A stretch of 64,000 nt of DNA from the NCBI RefSeq assembly GCF_004146235.1, contig NZ_SELO01000021.1:1-64000 (forward strand), read 5' to 3'. The notes beneath the pieces are model-generated. The model made no database searches, had not been told where the DNA came from, and saw only the letters and a list, made by a program, of their open reading frames with translations. The position numbers and the translations under genes were made by a program. Origin of the DNA: Tropicimonas sp. IMCC6043 (GTDB lineage Bacteria > Pseudomonadota > Alphaproteobacteria > Rhodobacterales > Rhodobacteraceae). This document shows positions 26,989 to 36,712 of this stretch, one piece after another; within the stretch, counting starts at the first letter, position 1; the number at the start of each line of letters is the position of its first letter.

Positions 26989-27993
26989 TCAGCCAAGTGC
27001 AATCAGCGCATCGACCAGGCGGTCCGCACCGTTGCGGAACGGATCGACCGTCGGCAGTCCCATCTCCGCCTCGACCTCGGCAAGGTAGGCCGCCGCCTCG
27101 TCCTCGGACATGTGCTGCGTGTTGATCGAGATCCCTATCACCTGCACCTCCGGATTGACCCGCGCCGCCAGCAACAGCGAGAGGTCCCTGAGTTCCTCGA
27201 GCGAGGGCAGGGCGTAGTCCGGCAGGCCCCGCATGTGTTCCCGAGTCGGTTCGTGGCAGAGGATCAGCGCGTCAGGTTGGCCGCCATGGACCAGCGCCAG
27301 TGTCACCCCCGAATAAGAGGCGTGGAACAGGCTCCCCTGCCCCTCGATCAGGTCCCAGTGGTCGGGGTCATTGTCCGGCGTCAGCCACTCCACCGCACCA
27401 GCCATGAAGTCTGCCACCACAGCGTCGAGCGGCACGCCGTCGCCGGTGATCAGGATTCCGGTCTGGCCGGTGGCGCGAAAGCTCGCCTTGAGCCCGCGTT
27501 CCTGCATCACGGCATCCATCGCCAGCGCGGTGTACATCTTGCCCACCGAGCAGTCGGTGCCGACGGCAAGGCAGCGCTTGCCGCTCCTCTTGCGGCCATT
27601 GGCGATCGGATAGTCGACTTCCGGAACCCGCACGTCGTGCAACTCCCGCCCTTCGGCGCGGGCGATCTCGACGAGCTCCGGTTCATCGGCCAGCAGGTTG
27701 TGCAACCCGGAGGCAAGGTCGAACCCCTTGAGCAGGGCCTCGGCCAGCACATGCCGCCATTCCGGCGAAATCACGCCGCCGCGGTTTGCCACGCCAATCA
27801 CCATGGTTTCGGCACCGGCTTCGCGCGCCTCTTCGAGCGTCATGTCGGGCAGCCCGAGATCGGCCTTGCAGCCCTCCATACGGAACTGGCCGATTGCGAA
27901 TTCGGGGCGCCAGTCCCGGATTCCACGGGCGACCTTGGCGGCGAGTTGGTCCGGCGCGTCACCGAGAAACAGCAGGTAGGGTGTCTTGATCAT
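26989..27993 (-). CDS. dgcN: DgcN, D-glutamate N-acetyltransferase (DUF1611)
   Basis: A 334-residue DUF1611 protein with an N-terminal Rossmann-like part (YLLFLGDAPDQLAAKVARGI) and a P-loop-type motif GTDCSVGKMYTALAM near residue 156. DgcN proteins of marine proteobacteria are reported to N-acetylate D-glutamate before epimerisation by DgcA. The start at 27993 has an AAGGAG site; seven codons further upstream has none. First gene of dgcN-dgcA-dat; an inverted repeat lies at 28117-28139 in the upstream region. Confidence 0.88.
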   Translation of the reverse strand: MIKTPYLLFLGDAPDQLAAKVARGIRDWRPEFAIGQFRMEGCKADLGLPDMTLEEAREAGAETMVIGVANRGGVISPEWRHVLAEALLKGFDLASGLHNLLADEPELVEIARAEGRELHDVRVPEVDYPIANGRKRSGKRCLAVGTDCSVGKMYTALAMDAVMQERGLKASFRATGQTGILITGDGVPLDAVVADFMAGAVEWLTPDNDPDHWDLIEGQGSLFHASYSGVTLALVHGGQPDALILCHEPTREHMRGLPDYALPSLEELRDLSLLLAARVNPEVQVIGISINTQHMSEDEAAAYLAEVEAEMGLPTVDPFRNGADRLVDALIALG

Positions 27994-28116
27994 CGTCGTC
28001 TCCTTGGCGCGCAAGCTTGCACGCGACGCCCTGGGAAATTTTGTCAGACTTACTGACCCAAAACCAGGGATCCGAGAGGATTTCCCGTAAGTTCAGAGAA
28101 AAGTCGCACAGAATTC

Positions 28117-28139
28117 AACTGCCTATACATTATGCAGTT
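28117..28139. promoter_or_regulatory. Operator-like inverted repeat upstream of dgcN
   Basis: Perfect six-base arms AACTGC (28117-28122) and GCAGTT (28134-28139) flank 11 AT-rich bases, about 125 bases upstream of the dgcN start in the only gap before the operon. Form fits a dimeric regulator site. No regulator gene is adjacent. Confidence 0.4.
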
Positions 28140-28186
28140 TGAAAACCCACGAAATCCGCCCCGATTCGGACATGCATCCTTGAGAT

Positions 28187-29023
28187 TCACGCGAGGCGCG
28201 TCGGCACAACCCACCAGTCCGGATCGGTGCCGGCAAGCGCCTCCGCCGCAGCGCGCGCCGCCGCATCGGTGCCAAACAACCCGAAACAGGTCGCCCCCGA
28301 CCCGGACATCCGCGCCAAGAGGCAACCCGGAAGGGCAGCGAGCTGGGTCAGCACCTGAGTGATTTCCGGTGCCAGCCGGCGTGCCGGCGGTTCGAGATCG
28401 TTGCGCTGCGCCATCAGCCAGGCGGCAAGCGCGACCGCGTCGGTGAGGCCATCGGGCACGGCGCCCATCGGCGGGTTCTCGCGGCAGTCGAGGCCGCGAA
28501 AGACCTCGGGCGTCGAGAGCGCGACGCCGGGATTGACCAGCACCGCCGGCAGGGGCGGCAAGGCCGGCACCGGCGCGAGATCCTCGCCGATGCCCGACAT
28601 ACGCGCGGCCTGCCCCCCGACGCAGACCGGGACATCGGCGCCAAGCGCCAGCAAGGCATCCCGCGGCGGCAGCGGCCGGTGATGCAGGCGGGCCAACGCC
28701 CGCAGCGTCGCCGCCGCGTCAGCCGATCCGCCGCCGATCCCGGAGGAGGCCGGTAGGATCTTTTCAAGCGTGATTGCGGCCGGAGCGCCGGGCATCAGCG
28801 CCGCCGCCTTCAGGACGAGGTTGCTTCCGTCGACGGGCACAGCTGCGCTTCTCAGCCCGGTCACCGCGAACGTTGTCTCGGGTGCGGCAGCGACCGAGAC
28901 TACATCGCCAACATCCGCAAAGACGACAAGGGAATCAAGCAAATGATAGCCGTCCGCCCGGCGTCCGGTGACATGCAGCGCGAGGTTGACCTTGGCCGGA
29001 GCGGCTTCGTCAATGCGCTCCAT
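28187..29023 (-). CDS. ispE: 4-diphosphocytidyl-2-C-methyl-D-erythritol kinase
   Basis: A 278-residue GHMP kinase that phosphorylates CDP-methylerythritol in the MEP isoprenoid pathway. Motifs: [22 protein letters not shown] at the N-terminus, the ATP-binding [20 protein letters not shown] near residue 92 and [14 protein letters not shown] near 237. Its start overlaps the end of the TPR gene by 14 bases, so the two are translationally coupled. Confidence 0.96.
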   Translation of the reverse strand: MERIDEAAPAKVNLALHVTGRRADGYHLLDSLVVFADVGDVVSVAAAPETTFAVTGLRSAAVPVDGSNLVLKAAALMPGAPAAITLEKILPASSGIGGGSADAAATLRALARLHHRPLPPRDALLALGADVPVCVGGQAARMSGIGEDLAPVPALPPLPAVLVNPGVALSTPEVFRGLDCRENPPMGAVPDGLTDAVALAAWLMAQRNDLEPPARRLAPEITQVLTQLAALPGCLLARMSGSGATCFGLFGTDAAARAAAEALAGTDPDWWVVPTRLA

Positions 29024-30719
29024 TGGCCACGGCCAGCGGCGCTTCGCCTTCCTCCTCTAGGACCACGTCAAGCCCGACTTCCAGCTTGCGCCGGATGCGC
29101 TCGGCCTCTTCGGGTTCGGGGTCGAAGGACAGTGCCCGGTGCCACTGGAACTGCGCCTCGATCTTGCGACCGACGGCCCAGTAGACATCGCCGAGGTGGT
29201 CGTTGACGATCGGGTCCGTGGCCATCAGCTCGGTGGCCCGCTCCATGTGCCCGACGGCCTCGTCGTAACGCCCGAGCCGGTAGAGCGCCCATCCGAGCGA
29301 GTCGATGATGTAGCCCGATCCGGGGGACGCCGCGACCGCCTCCTCGATCATCTCCAGCGCCTCGTCGAGATTCTCCTGCATCTCGACAAGGGAATAGCCG
29401 AGATAGTTCAGAACCTGCGGCTGGCCCGGATTGAGTTCGAGAGCCTTGCGGAAATCGGCTTCGGCCTCGGCCCACCGATCGGTGCGTTCGCGGGAGATGC
29501 CCCGGGCGTAGTAGACGATCCACTGCCCCGGCTGTTCCTCGTCGAAGAGCGCGATGGCGGCGTCATAGGCCTTCCCGGCCTCCTCGTAGCGTTCCTCGGC
29601 GCGCAGGTTGTCGCCGAGCGTGATCTGGACGATCGGGATGTCGCCATGGGTTTCGGCGAGCTGTTCCAGCACCTCGATGGCGGCCTCGTTGCGGCCGGAG
29701 GCGCGCAGCGCCGCCGCCCGGCCCATCTCGGCCACATGGAACCCCGCATCGTCGCGCGGCACCGAATTGAAGGCCGCGGTGGCCAGTTCGTATTGCTCCT
29801 GTTGCTCCAGAAGGGTGGCGCTGACCAGGATGGCGTCGACATGGTCGGGCCGCAGATATTCCGCCATCCTCGCATATGTCAGCGTATAGGCGTCCGACGC
29901 CTCGCCCTCGAGCGCGCCGGCGACGGTGTAGAAGACCTCGGCCAGACCGTCCTGAACATTGCGCACCATGTTGAAGGGGATTGTCTCGCCCGCCTTGAGC
30001 CGTGACAGCAGCTCTTCCAGGCCGGGGTCGATATCGTTGGTCCAGCCGAGCTCGATGAGCTCGATCGCCGCCTCGTTGCGTCCGAGCTGGCTCAGAACCT
30101 GGGCATGGGCGATCGCACCGCGCCGGGTGAGGCGCAACTGATCGCCCGACTCGCCCGAAAAGACCGCGTCGGCAGCCTCGAAATCGCCCACCATCGCGAG
30201 CGCAAGCGCTTTGTGATAGAGGCCAAAGGCCGACAGCCCCGTAGAGACCGAAGCCTCGTCGAAGGCTGCCATCGCCTCCTCGGACTGCCCCATGCCGAGC
30301 AGCCCCCAGCCGCGCACCAGCCCGTCGACCAGCGGACCCACCTTTTGCGGGCCGTCGAGGCCGGAGACAACGCCCTCGTAGTTCTCGGCCTTCAACTCGA
30401 CGCCCATCAGCACCATGTTCGCGATCTGGCTTTCCAACCCGATGCTCTGCATGCGCCGCGCCACCGGTTCGGCCTTGTCGATCTCGCCGAGGCCGATGAA
30501 CGCCATGACGACATTCTCCATCAGCACCGGGTTGTTGCGGTCGCGCGCCAGGGCCCGGGTGTAATACTCCGCCGCGGCGGAGTAGTCGCTGTGGAAGCTG
30601 GCGTGGCGGGCAGCCAGGAAGGCGCCGGCGAAGCCACGGCCTGGATCCTCCGCAGCGGCGGGCAGGGCAAGGCTCAGCGAAAGCGCGAGGGCAAGCGGCA
30701 GGGAGCGGATCAGGGGCAA
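29010..30719 (-). CDS. Secreted tetratricopeptide-repeat protein
   Basis: A TPR protein of about 569 residues. From about residue 30 it is built of helical repeats; clear TPR units include [16 protein letters not shown] and [28 protein letters not shown]. If translated from the TTG at 30719 it begins with a clean signal peptide ([20 protein letters not shown], then AAA), so export is likely. An ATG at 30815 would add 32 residues without a ribosome-binding site. Overlaps ispE by 14 bases. Function unknown; protein-protein scaffold is inferred. Confidence 0.75.
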   Translation of the reverse strand: MPLIRSLPLALALSLSLALPAAAEDPGRGFAGAFLAARHASFHSDYSAAAEYYTRALARDRNNPVLMENVVMAFIGLGEIDKAEPVARRMQSIGLESQIANMVLMGVELKAENYEGVVSGLDGPQKVGPLVDGLVRGWGLLGMGQSEEAMAAFDEASVSTGLSAFGLYHKALALAMVGDFEAADAVFSGESGDQLRLTRRGAIAHAQVLSQLGRNEAAIELIELGWTNDIDPGLEELLSRLKAGETIPFNMVRNVQDGLAEVFYTVAGALEGEASDAYTLTYARMAEYLRPDHVDAILVSATLLEQQEQYELATAAFNSVPRDDAGFHVAEMGRAAALRASGRNEAAIEVLEQLAETHGDIPIVQITLGDNLRAEERYEEAGKAYDAAIALFDEEQPGQWIVYYARGISRERTDRWAEAEADFRKALELNPGQPQVLNYLGYSLVEMQENLDEALEMIEEAVAASPGSGYIIDSLGWALYRLGRYDEAVGHMERATELMATDPIVNDHLGDVYWAVGRKIEAQFQWHRALSFDPEPEEAERIRRKLEVGLDVVLEEEGEAPLAVANGAH

Positions 30720-30985
30720 GGCGCGACCTATGGTTGGATCTCTGTTGTCCGAACCTAGCTCCGCCAGCCGGGCGAAACAATAAGGCGTGGCAAGCGCCGC
30801 GCCCTTTGCCGCCATTCTGACGCCATCGTGAAAGGCAATCCCGAGGCCGGCCTGCGTCCAGGCCCGGCGGGACGCATCGGGACTGGATCCCGGTCTCTCC
30901 CCAAAACGTCCTCAGCGTCGCGAAGCGGCAGGGCGAACCCGAGGCCAGTGACAGGGCGGGACCGGACGTGGTCCGGGCCGCTTCG

Positions 30986-32638
30986 TCACATATTGGGATA
31001 GTTCGGCCCGTCTCCGCCCTGCGGAACGGTCCAGGTGATGTTCTGGGCCGGGTCCTTGATATCACAGGTCTTGCAGTGAACGCAGTTCTGGAAATTGATG
31101 ACAAAGCGCGGCGCCTGCCCCTCCTCCTCGAGGAACTCGTAGACCCCGGCCGGGCAGTAGCGCGCTGAGGGCCCGGCATATTTCGGCAGGTTCACGGTCA
31201 CCGGCAGCTCCGGATCGGCGAGCTTCAGGTGGCACGGCTGGCTTTCCTCGTGGTTCGTCATCGCGAAGCTCACATTGGTCAGCCGGTCGAAGGAGAGTGT
31301 GCCGTCTGGTTTCGGATAGTCGATCGGCTTGTAGGCAGCCGCCGCGCCGGTGGCCTCCGCATCAGTCTTGCCGTGCTTCATGGTGCCGAACGGGTTCCAG
31401 CCGGTCATCGAGCCCAGCCACATGTCGATTCCACCAAGGGTCAGCCCGCCGATCAGGCCGTATTTCGACCAGAGCGGCTTTACGTTGCGCACCGGCTTCA
31501 GGTCGCGCCCCACCGGCCCGGTCCGCAACGCGGCGTCGTAGCTCTCGAGCGCGTCGCCCGCGCGACCCGCCGCGATCGCGTCCTGCGCCGCCTCGGCGGC
31601 CGCCTTGCCCGAATGCATCGCGTTGTGGATCCCCTTGATCCGCGGCACGTTGATCAGCCCCGCAGAGCAGCCGAGCAGGACACCACCCGGAAAGGCCGTC
31701 CTGGGAAGCGACTGGAACCCGCCTTCGGAGATTGCCCGCGCCCCGTAGGCCACGCGTTTGCCGCCCTTCAGCAGGTCGGCGACCATCGGATGGTGCTTGA
31801 AGCGCTGGAATTCCATGTAGGGGAAGAGATACGGGTTGGCATAGTTCAGGTGGACCACGAAGCCCACGCAGACCTGGTTTCCCTCCATGTGGTAGATGAA
31901 GGACCCGCCGCCGGCGTTCTTCCCGAGCGGCCAGCCCATGGTGTGGGTGACCGTGCCCTCTCGGTGCTTCTCGGGGTCGATCTCCCAGATCTCTTTCATG
32001 CCGAGGCCGAATTTCGGCACATCGCACTCTGCGTCGAGCGTGTATTTCGCGATGATCTCCTTGGCGAGCGAGCCGCGCACGCCTTCGGAAATGAAAACGT
32101 ATTTGCCGTTGAGAATCATGCCGGGCTCATAGGCCGGCCCCGGCGTTCCGTCGGATTGCTTGCCGAATTCGCCCGCGACCACGCCCCGGACCTCGCCCGC
32201 TTCGCCGTAGACCAGTTCCGAACAGGCCATGCCGGGGAAGATCTCGACTCCCATCTCCTCGGCCTGTTCGGCCATCCAGCGGCAGACATTGCCGAGGCTA
32301 ACGATATAGCAGTGATGGTTGTTCATCAGCGGCGGCATCATCGCGTTCGGCAGCCGGATCCCGCCGCCTTCGCCCAGCATGTAGAACTCGTCGCGCTTGA
32401 CCTTCGTCGTGATCGGCGCCCCCCTGTCCCGCCAGTCGGGCATCAACGCGTCGAGCCCTGCAGGGTCCATCACCGCGCCTGAAACGATATGCGCGCCGAC
32501 CTCGGATCCCTTCTCCAGCACCACAACGCTCAGGTCCGGATCGAGCTGCTTGAGCCGGATCGCGGCCGAGAGGCCCGAGGGTCCGGCCCCCACGATCACG
32601 ACATCGTAGTCCATCGTTTCGCGGTCTGTCTCGCTCAT
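30986..32638 (-). CDS. Electron transfer flavoprotein-ubiquinone oxidoreductase
   Basis: A 550-residue ETF-QO, which carries electrons from acyl-CoA dehydrogenases via ETF to ubiquinone at the inner membrane. The FAD-binding GAGPSGLSAAIRL is near residue 17, the ubiquinone/membrane part lies in the middle, and the C-terminal [4Fe-4S] domain has CPAGVYEF and INFQNCVHCKTCDIKDP, giving four cysteine ligands. The ATG at 32638 was chosen because the longer frame has no family homology before MSETDRET. Monocistronic. Confidence 0.96.
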   Translation of the reverse strand: MSETDRETMDYDVVIVGAGPSGLSAAIRLKQLDPDLSVVVLEKGSEVGAHIVSGAVMDPAGLDALMPDWRDRGAPITTKVKRDEFYMLGEGGGIRLPNAMMPPLMNNHHCYIVSLGNVCRWMAEQAEEMGVEIFPGMACSELVYGEAGEVRGVVAGEFGKQSDGTPGPAYEPGMILNGKYVFISEGVRGSLAKEIIAKYTLDAECDVPKFGLGMKEIWEIDPEKHREGTVTHTMGWPLGKNAGGGSFIYHMEGNQVCVGFVVHLNYANPYLFPYMEFQRFKHHPMVADLLKGGKRVAYGARAISEGGFQSLPRTAFPGGVLLGCSAGLINVPRIKGIHNAMHSGKAAAEAAQDAIAAGRAGDALESYDAALRTGPVGRDLKPVRNVKPLWSKYGLIGGLTLGGIDMWLGSMTGWNPFGTMKHGKTDAEATGAAAAYKPIDYPKPDGTLSFDRLTNVSFAMTNHEESQPCHLKLADPELPVTVNLPKYAGPSARYCPAGVYEFLEEEGQAPRFVINFQNCVHCKTCDIKDPAQNITWTVPQGGDGPNYPNM

Positions 32639-32969
32639 GTCTCTCCCCGATTCCGGCTTTTTGGCTGTACGAATATTAGCGTCGGCCCTCCCTAGCCGAC
32701 AGAAAACTGCGCCGTCAATCGCAACGCCGCGCCGCAATGACGCAGCGCAGAAAGTCCCGGCGAGGGTCTCCCGCCGCGCCGCCAACGCTGTTGCCGCGCA
32801 ACAGAAATCCCAATAGTGTTTCCACATGTCGTATGGTCGTACCAGTTTCGTCGGTCACACGGGCACTTCGGGGACCCCGCCCTCGGGCAATGCAGGAGCC
32901 ATTCGGGCTCGGGCGGACGCCATACCGGCGGCCTGACGACGGATCACTGGGATGGGAAAGGGAGTCAGG
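32639..32969. other. Divergent intergenic region, ETF-QO / FadR-type gene
   Basis: No convincing small gene is seen in these 331 bases. The region must carry the promoters for both genes and contains the palindrome at 32834-32844. No clear sigma hexamers were identified. Confidence 0.5.
32834..32844. promoter_or_regulatory. Operator-like site TGGTCGTACCA
   Basis: The palindrome TGGT-N3-ACCA is the core bound by several FadR-subfamily GntR regulators such as PdhR and LldR. It lies 126 bases upstream of the FadR-type gene, which suggests autoregulation or control of the divergent ETF-QO gene. Confidence 0.4.
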
Positions 32970-33749
32970 ATGGCCAGGGATGCCAGCAAGCCGACCGAAA
33001 CCGATGCGAGATTGACCCATCCCGGCGAACAGAAGATCCCGGCGGTCGAGGACAAGATCGTTCGCCGAAAGCTCGCACATGAGGTGTTCGATCGGCTCCG
33101 GGCAATGATCACCTCCGGCGAACTGGCGCCGGGCGACCCCATCCCGTCCGAGCGCAACCTGATGCAGCGCTTTGGCGTCGGCCGGCCGGCGGTGCGAGAA
33201 GCGCTCCAATCGATGGAGACGATGGGGCTCGTCACCATCTCTCACGGTGGCCGAAGCCGGGTGAACGCGTTGTCCCCCGAAAGCGTGCTCGAACGGATGG
33301 ACGAGGTGGCACAGATCCTTCTGCTGTCGGAGCCCGACCAGCTCGAGCACTTGAAGGAAGCGCGGCGAATGTTCGAGATGGGCATGGTGCGCCTGGCGGC
33401 CGAGCGCGCGACCGATGCCGATATTTCCGATCTTCGGACGATCCTGGAGGCGCAGCGCGCGTGCCTGGATGACCCGCGGAGCTTCATCGAGGCCGACATG
33501 CGCTTTCACGCCCGGATCGCGGAGATGACCGGAAACCCGATCATGGGGGCCGCCTCGCAGGCGATGCTGCGGTGGCTGCTGCAGTATTACACGGCGCTGC
33601 TGCACTGGTCCGGCAATGAGGATACGACTCTTGCGGAACATGAGAAAATCGTTGCCTTGATCGCCGCGCACGACACCGAGGGCAGCGTCGATGCCATGCG
33701 CAAGCACCTGGACCGCTCGAGCGACCTGTTCCGGCACGAAGGCGGCTGA
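32970..33749 (+). CDS. FadR-family GntR transcriptional regulator
   Basis: A 259-residue regulator with an N-terminal winged helix-turn-helix (about residues 30-95: LRAMITSGELAPGDPIPSER, FGVGRPAVREALQSMETMGLV) and a C-terminal all-helical FadR/FCD ligand domain with the metal-site-like pattern (EADMRFHARIAEMTGNP ... EHEKIVALIAAHD). It resembles NanR-type annotations, but no sugar or sialic acid genes are near, so the effector is open. GGGAG precedes the ATG at 32970. It converges with leuD across a hairpin. Confidence 0.9.
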   Translation: MARDASKPTETDARLTHPGEQKIPAVEDKIVRRKLAHEVFDRLRAMITSGELAPGDPIPSERNLMQRFGVGRPAVREALQSMETMGLVTISHGGRSRVNALSPESVLERMDEVAQILLLSEPDQLEHLKEARRMFEMGMVRLAAERATDADISDLRTILEAQRACLDDPRSFIEADMRFHARIAEMTGNPIMGAASQAMLRWLLQYYTALLHWSGNEDTTLAEHEKIVALIAAHDTEGSVDAMRKHLDRSSDLFRHEGG

Positions 33750-33761
33750 GGACGGGAACAT

Positions 33762-33787
33762 TGGGCCGGCTCGACGCGGCCGGCCCA
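33762..33787. terminator. Hairpin between the FadR-type gene and leuD
   Basis: Perfect nine-base arms 33762-33770 and 33779-33787 with an eight-base loop between convergent genes. No strong T-run on the plus strand. Confidence 0.6.
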
Positions 33788-33804
33788 TATTCAGCCCGGC
33801 GGCG

Positions 33805-34410
33805 TCACACCCAGGGGCGTGATTGCGCCGCCTGCGCCTCGAACGCGTCGATCGCCGACGCCTTCTCCAGCGTCAGCCCGATATCGTCGAGTCCGTTCAG
33901 CAGGCAATGCTTCTTGAACGCGTCGATCTCGAAGGAGATCTCGCCACCATCCGGGCCGGTGATCGTCTGGCTTTCGAGATCCACGGTGATGATCGCGTTG
34001 GCGCCGCGTTCGGCATCGTCCATCAGCTTGTCGACATCTTCCTGCGGAAGCGCGATCGGCAGGATGCCGTTCTTGAAGCAGTTATTGTAGAAGATGTCGG
34101 CGAAGCTCGGCGCGATCACGCAGCGGATGCCGAAATCCTTGATCGCCCAGGGCGCATGCTCGCGAGAGGAGCCGCAGCCGAAGTTGTCGCCAGCCACGAG
34201 GATCTTGGCCTCGCGATAGGCGGGCTTGTTGAGAACGAAATCCTCGTTCTCGTTGCCATCGGCGTCATAACGCATCTCGTCGAAGAGATTGATGCCGAGG
34301 CCCTCGCGCTTGATCGTTTTCAGGAACTGCTTGGGGATGATCATGTCGGTGTCGACATTAATCAGCGGCAGGGGGGCGGCGATGCCCGTCAGCGTAGTGA
34401 ACTTGTCCAT
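33805..34410 (-). CDS. leuD: 3-isopropylmalate dehydratase small subunit
   Basis: A 201-residue LeuD, the swivelling-domain partner of LeuC in leucine synthesis (2- to 3-isopropylmalate). Motifs: [13 protein letters not shown] near residue 18 and [21 protein letters not shown] near residue 70. The length is standard. It is the third gene of leuC-HdeD-like-leuD, separated from the middle gene by 87 bases that include a small hairpin. Confidence 0.97.
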   Translation of the reverse strand: MDKFTTLTGIAAPLPLINVDTDMIIPKQFLKTIKREGLGINLFDEMRYDADGNENEDFVLNKPAYREAKILVAGDNFGCGSSREHAPWAIKDFGIRCVIAPSFADIFYNNCFKNGILPIALPQEDVDKLMDDAERGANAIITVDLESQTITGPDGGEISFEIDAFKKHCLLNGLDDIGLTLEKASAIDAFEAQAAQSRPWV

Positions 34411-34470
34411 TTTCTCTTCCTTCTTGCTCTGCCGGGAGCGCGCGGCTTGCCGGCGGCTGGGAACGGGGAA

Positions 34471-34490
34471 CGCGGCCCGGCGGGGCCGCG
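34471..34490 (-). terminator. Short hairpin between the HdeD-like gene and leuD
   Basis: Eight-base GC arms 34471-34478 and 34483-34490 with a four-base loop. No T-run, so it may trim or stabilise rather than end the transcript. Confidence 0.35.
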
Positions 34491-34497
34491 GTGATAT

Positions 34498-35022
34498 TCA
34501 GAGTTCGTCGGAATTCGCGCGCAGGAAGAGTGCAAGGATCGAGAGCGCCACACCGTTGAACAGAAGCTCGACGCCCAGAAGGATCCCCAACAATCGCGAA
34601 CTTGCATGCAGGAAATTGGCGAGGATGACGCCGGCCAACAGCGTCGCGAGCGCCCCCGTGACCAGTGTCACGAAGAAATAGCCGGCTTCGCGCTTGCGGT
34701 AGGCAGACCCCAAGCGATAGAGGCCCGCCCCGGCGATCACGCCAGCGATCGCGGCGGTGATCGCCATCGTTCCCTCTTCCGGGTTGCGCATGAAGGAGAG
34801 GCCGAGCGCCAGCATCAGTGAGCCAAGCATGACCGACAGGAACTTGTTGAACCGTCCGGAATCGGAAAAGCCGACATAGGTCTGCACCGCTCCGGCCAGC
34901 ACCAGCAGGGCGCCGGTCACCCAGACGATGCCGATCGAAACCGCCGCGGCATTGCCCAGAGCGAGAGTTCCAAGCGCGATCGACACTAAACCCGCGATCA
35001 GCCACCTGGCCCACTCACTCAT
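34498..35022 (-). CDS. HdeD/DUF308-family membrane protein
   Basis: A 174-residue protein with six hydrophobic helices in three similar pairs, the pattern of the HdeD/DUF308 family (acid-stress-linked in E. coli). It has the typical start (WARWLIAGLVSIALGTLAL) and repeated G-rich helices. GGGAG ahead of the ATG at 35022 favours it over an ATG 12 codons upstream. It sits inside the leu operon between leuC and leuD; a functional link to leucine synthesis is not evident. Confidence 0.8.
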   Translation of the reverse strand: MSEWARWLIAGLVSIALGTLALGNAAAVSIGIVWVTGALLVLAGAVQTYVGFSDSGRFNKFLSVMLGSLMLALGLSFMRNPEEGTMAITAAIAGVIAGAGLYRLGSAYRKREAGYFFVTLVTGALATLLAGVILANFLHASSRLLGILLGVELLFNGVALSILALFLRANSDEL

Positions 35023-35066
35023 GGCGCTCACTCCCGACAGCCTACTCGCGGTCATCATCGCCGAGC

Positions 35067-36470
35067 CTACATCAACTCACGGACATCTGTCAGCTTTCCC
35101 GTGACGGCAGCAGCCGCGGCCATGGCCGGGCTCATCAGATGCGTTCGCCCCTTAAAGCCCTGACGCCCCTCAAAATTGCGATTCGAGGTTGAGGCACAGC
35201 GCTCTTGCGGCGCCAACTGGTCCGGGTTCATCGCCAGGCACATCGAGCATCCTGCGAGGCGCCATTCGAAGCCGGCCGCCTCGAAGATCTCGGCGAGTCC
35301 CTCTTCCTCGGCCTGCGCCCGCACCAGGCCGGAGCCGGGCACGACCATGCCCCGCACGCCCTCGGCGATCTTCCGGCCCTTGAGAATCTCGGCGGCGGCG
35401 CGCAGGTCCTCGATCCGGCCATTGGTGCAGGACCCGATAAAGACCGCATCGACCGGGATCTCGGAGAGCGGCGTGCCGGGCTCCAGCCCCATGTAGTCCA
35501 GGGAACGCCGCGCCGCCTCGACCTTGCCGCCAGTGAAATCCTCGGGCGCCGGCACCTTGCCGGTGATCGGCAGCACGTCCTCGGGCGAGGTGCCCCAGGT
35601 CACAACGGGCGCGATGTCCTCGCCCTTGATCGTCACCACCTTGTCGAAATGCGCGCCCTCGTCCGTGTAGAGCGTCTTCCACCAGGCGAGCGCCGCCTCC
35701 CACTGCGCGCCTTTCGGCGCGTGCGGCCGCCCCATGACATATTCGAAAGTGGTCTCGTCGGGGGCGATCAGCCCGGCGCGCGCACCGCCCTCGATCGCCA
35801 TGTTGCAGACCGTCATCCGTCCTTCCATGGAGAGCGCGCGGATCGCCTCGCCGCAATATTCGATGACGTGGCCGGTGCCACCGGCCGTCCCGGTCTTGCC
35901 GATTACCGCCAGCGTGATGTCCTTGGCGGTGACGCCCGGACGCAGCTTACCGGTGATCTCCACCTTCATATTCTTCGATTTCTTCTGGATCAGCGTCTGA
36001 GTGGCCAGCACATGCTCGACCTCGGAGGTGCCAATGCCATGCGCCAGCGCGCCGAAGGCGCCGTGCGTCGCGGTGTGGCTGTCGCCGCACACCACCGTCA
36101 TGCCCGGCAGCGTCCAGCCCTGCTCGGGCCCGACAATGTGGACGATGCCCTGGCGGATGTCGCTGACGGGGTAGTAGTTGATGCCGAAGTCGCGAGCGTT
36201 GGTGTCAAGCGCCTCGACCTGGATGCGGCTCTCCTCGTTGGTGATCCCGGTTTCGCGGTCGATCGTGGTCGGCACGTTGTGATCCGGCACGGCGATGGTC
36301 TTTTCGGGCGCACGAACCTTGCGCCCGGCCATGCGCAGCCCCTCGAAGGCCTGCGGGCTGGTCACCTCGTGGACCAGGTGGCGGTCGATATAGAGCAGGC
36401 AGGTTCCATCCTCGGCCTCATGGGCCAGGTGGGCATCCCAGATCTTGTCGTAAAGAGTCTTGGCGGTCAT
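35067..36470 (-). CDS. leuC: 3-isopropylmalate dehydratase large subunit
   Basis: A 467-residue aconitase-type subunit with a [4Fe-4S] cluster. Cluster cysteines are seen in [13 protein letters not shown] and [13 protein letters not shown], with the C-terminal [18 protein letters not shown]. The ATG at 36470 follows GGGAGAGA; 18 more codons upstream have no site. First gene of the leu cluster. A leader hairpin is seen at 36515-36535. Confidence 0.97.
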   Translation of the reverse strand: MTAKTLYDKIWDAHLAHEAEDGTCLLYIDRHLVHEVTSPQAFEGLRMAGRKVRAPEKTIAVPDHNVPTTIDRETGITNEESRIQVEALDTNARDFGINYYPVSDIRQGIVHIVGPEQGWTLPGMTVVCGDSHTATHGAFGALAHGIGTSEVEHVLATQTLIQKKSKNMKVEITGKLRPGVTAKDITLAVIGKTGTAGGTGHVIEYCGEAIRALSMEGRMTVCNMAIEGGARAGLIAPDETTFEYVMGRPHAPKGAQWEAALAWWKTLYTDEGAHFDKVVTIKGEDIAPVVTWGTSPEDVLPITGKVPAPEDFTGGKVEAARRSLDYMGLEPGTPLSEIPVDAVFIGSCTNGRIEDLRAAAEILKGRKIAEGVRGMVVPGSGLVRAQAEEEGLAEIFEAAGFEWRLAGCSMCLAMNPDQLAPQERCASTSNRNFEGRQGFKGRTHLMSPAMAAAAAVTGKLTDVRELM

Positions 36471-36514
36471 TGGGGGGTCTCTCCCGGTTCGGGTATGTGA
36501 AGTAGACAGGGGCG

Positions 36515-36535
36515 GGCGCCGCATCGCGCGGCGCC
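36515..36535 (-). other. Hairpin in the leuC leader region
   Basis: Eight-base GC arms 36515-36522 and 36528-36535 with a five-base loop, about 45 bases upstream of the leuC start. No leucine-rich leader peptide is seen beside it, so classic attenuation is not supported. Confidence 0.35.
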
Positions 36536-36712
36536 GGAAAGACTTTACCCGCGGCCGGTTACGCGGGCGGTCAGTCCGTGGAAGCGCCAGGGCAGGCGCG
36601 CGTGATCATCCATGTCGAACTTCATTGCCATTGTTGCCCGATAGCCCAGCCCGTCCCACGCCGCAAGCGGCAGGCACTTGCCCGGAGCGGAAATTGCCTG
36701 CAATCCTGCCCC

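Noticed and set aside
36545-36631. Short minus-strand frame between leuC and the mscS-type gene
   Set aside because: No good ribosome-binding site; no family; overlaps only intergenic sequence upstream of leuC.
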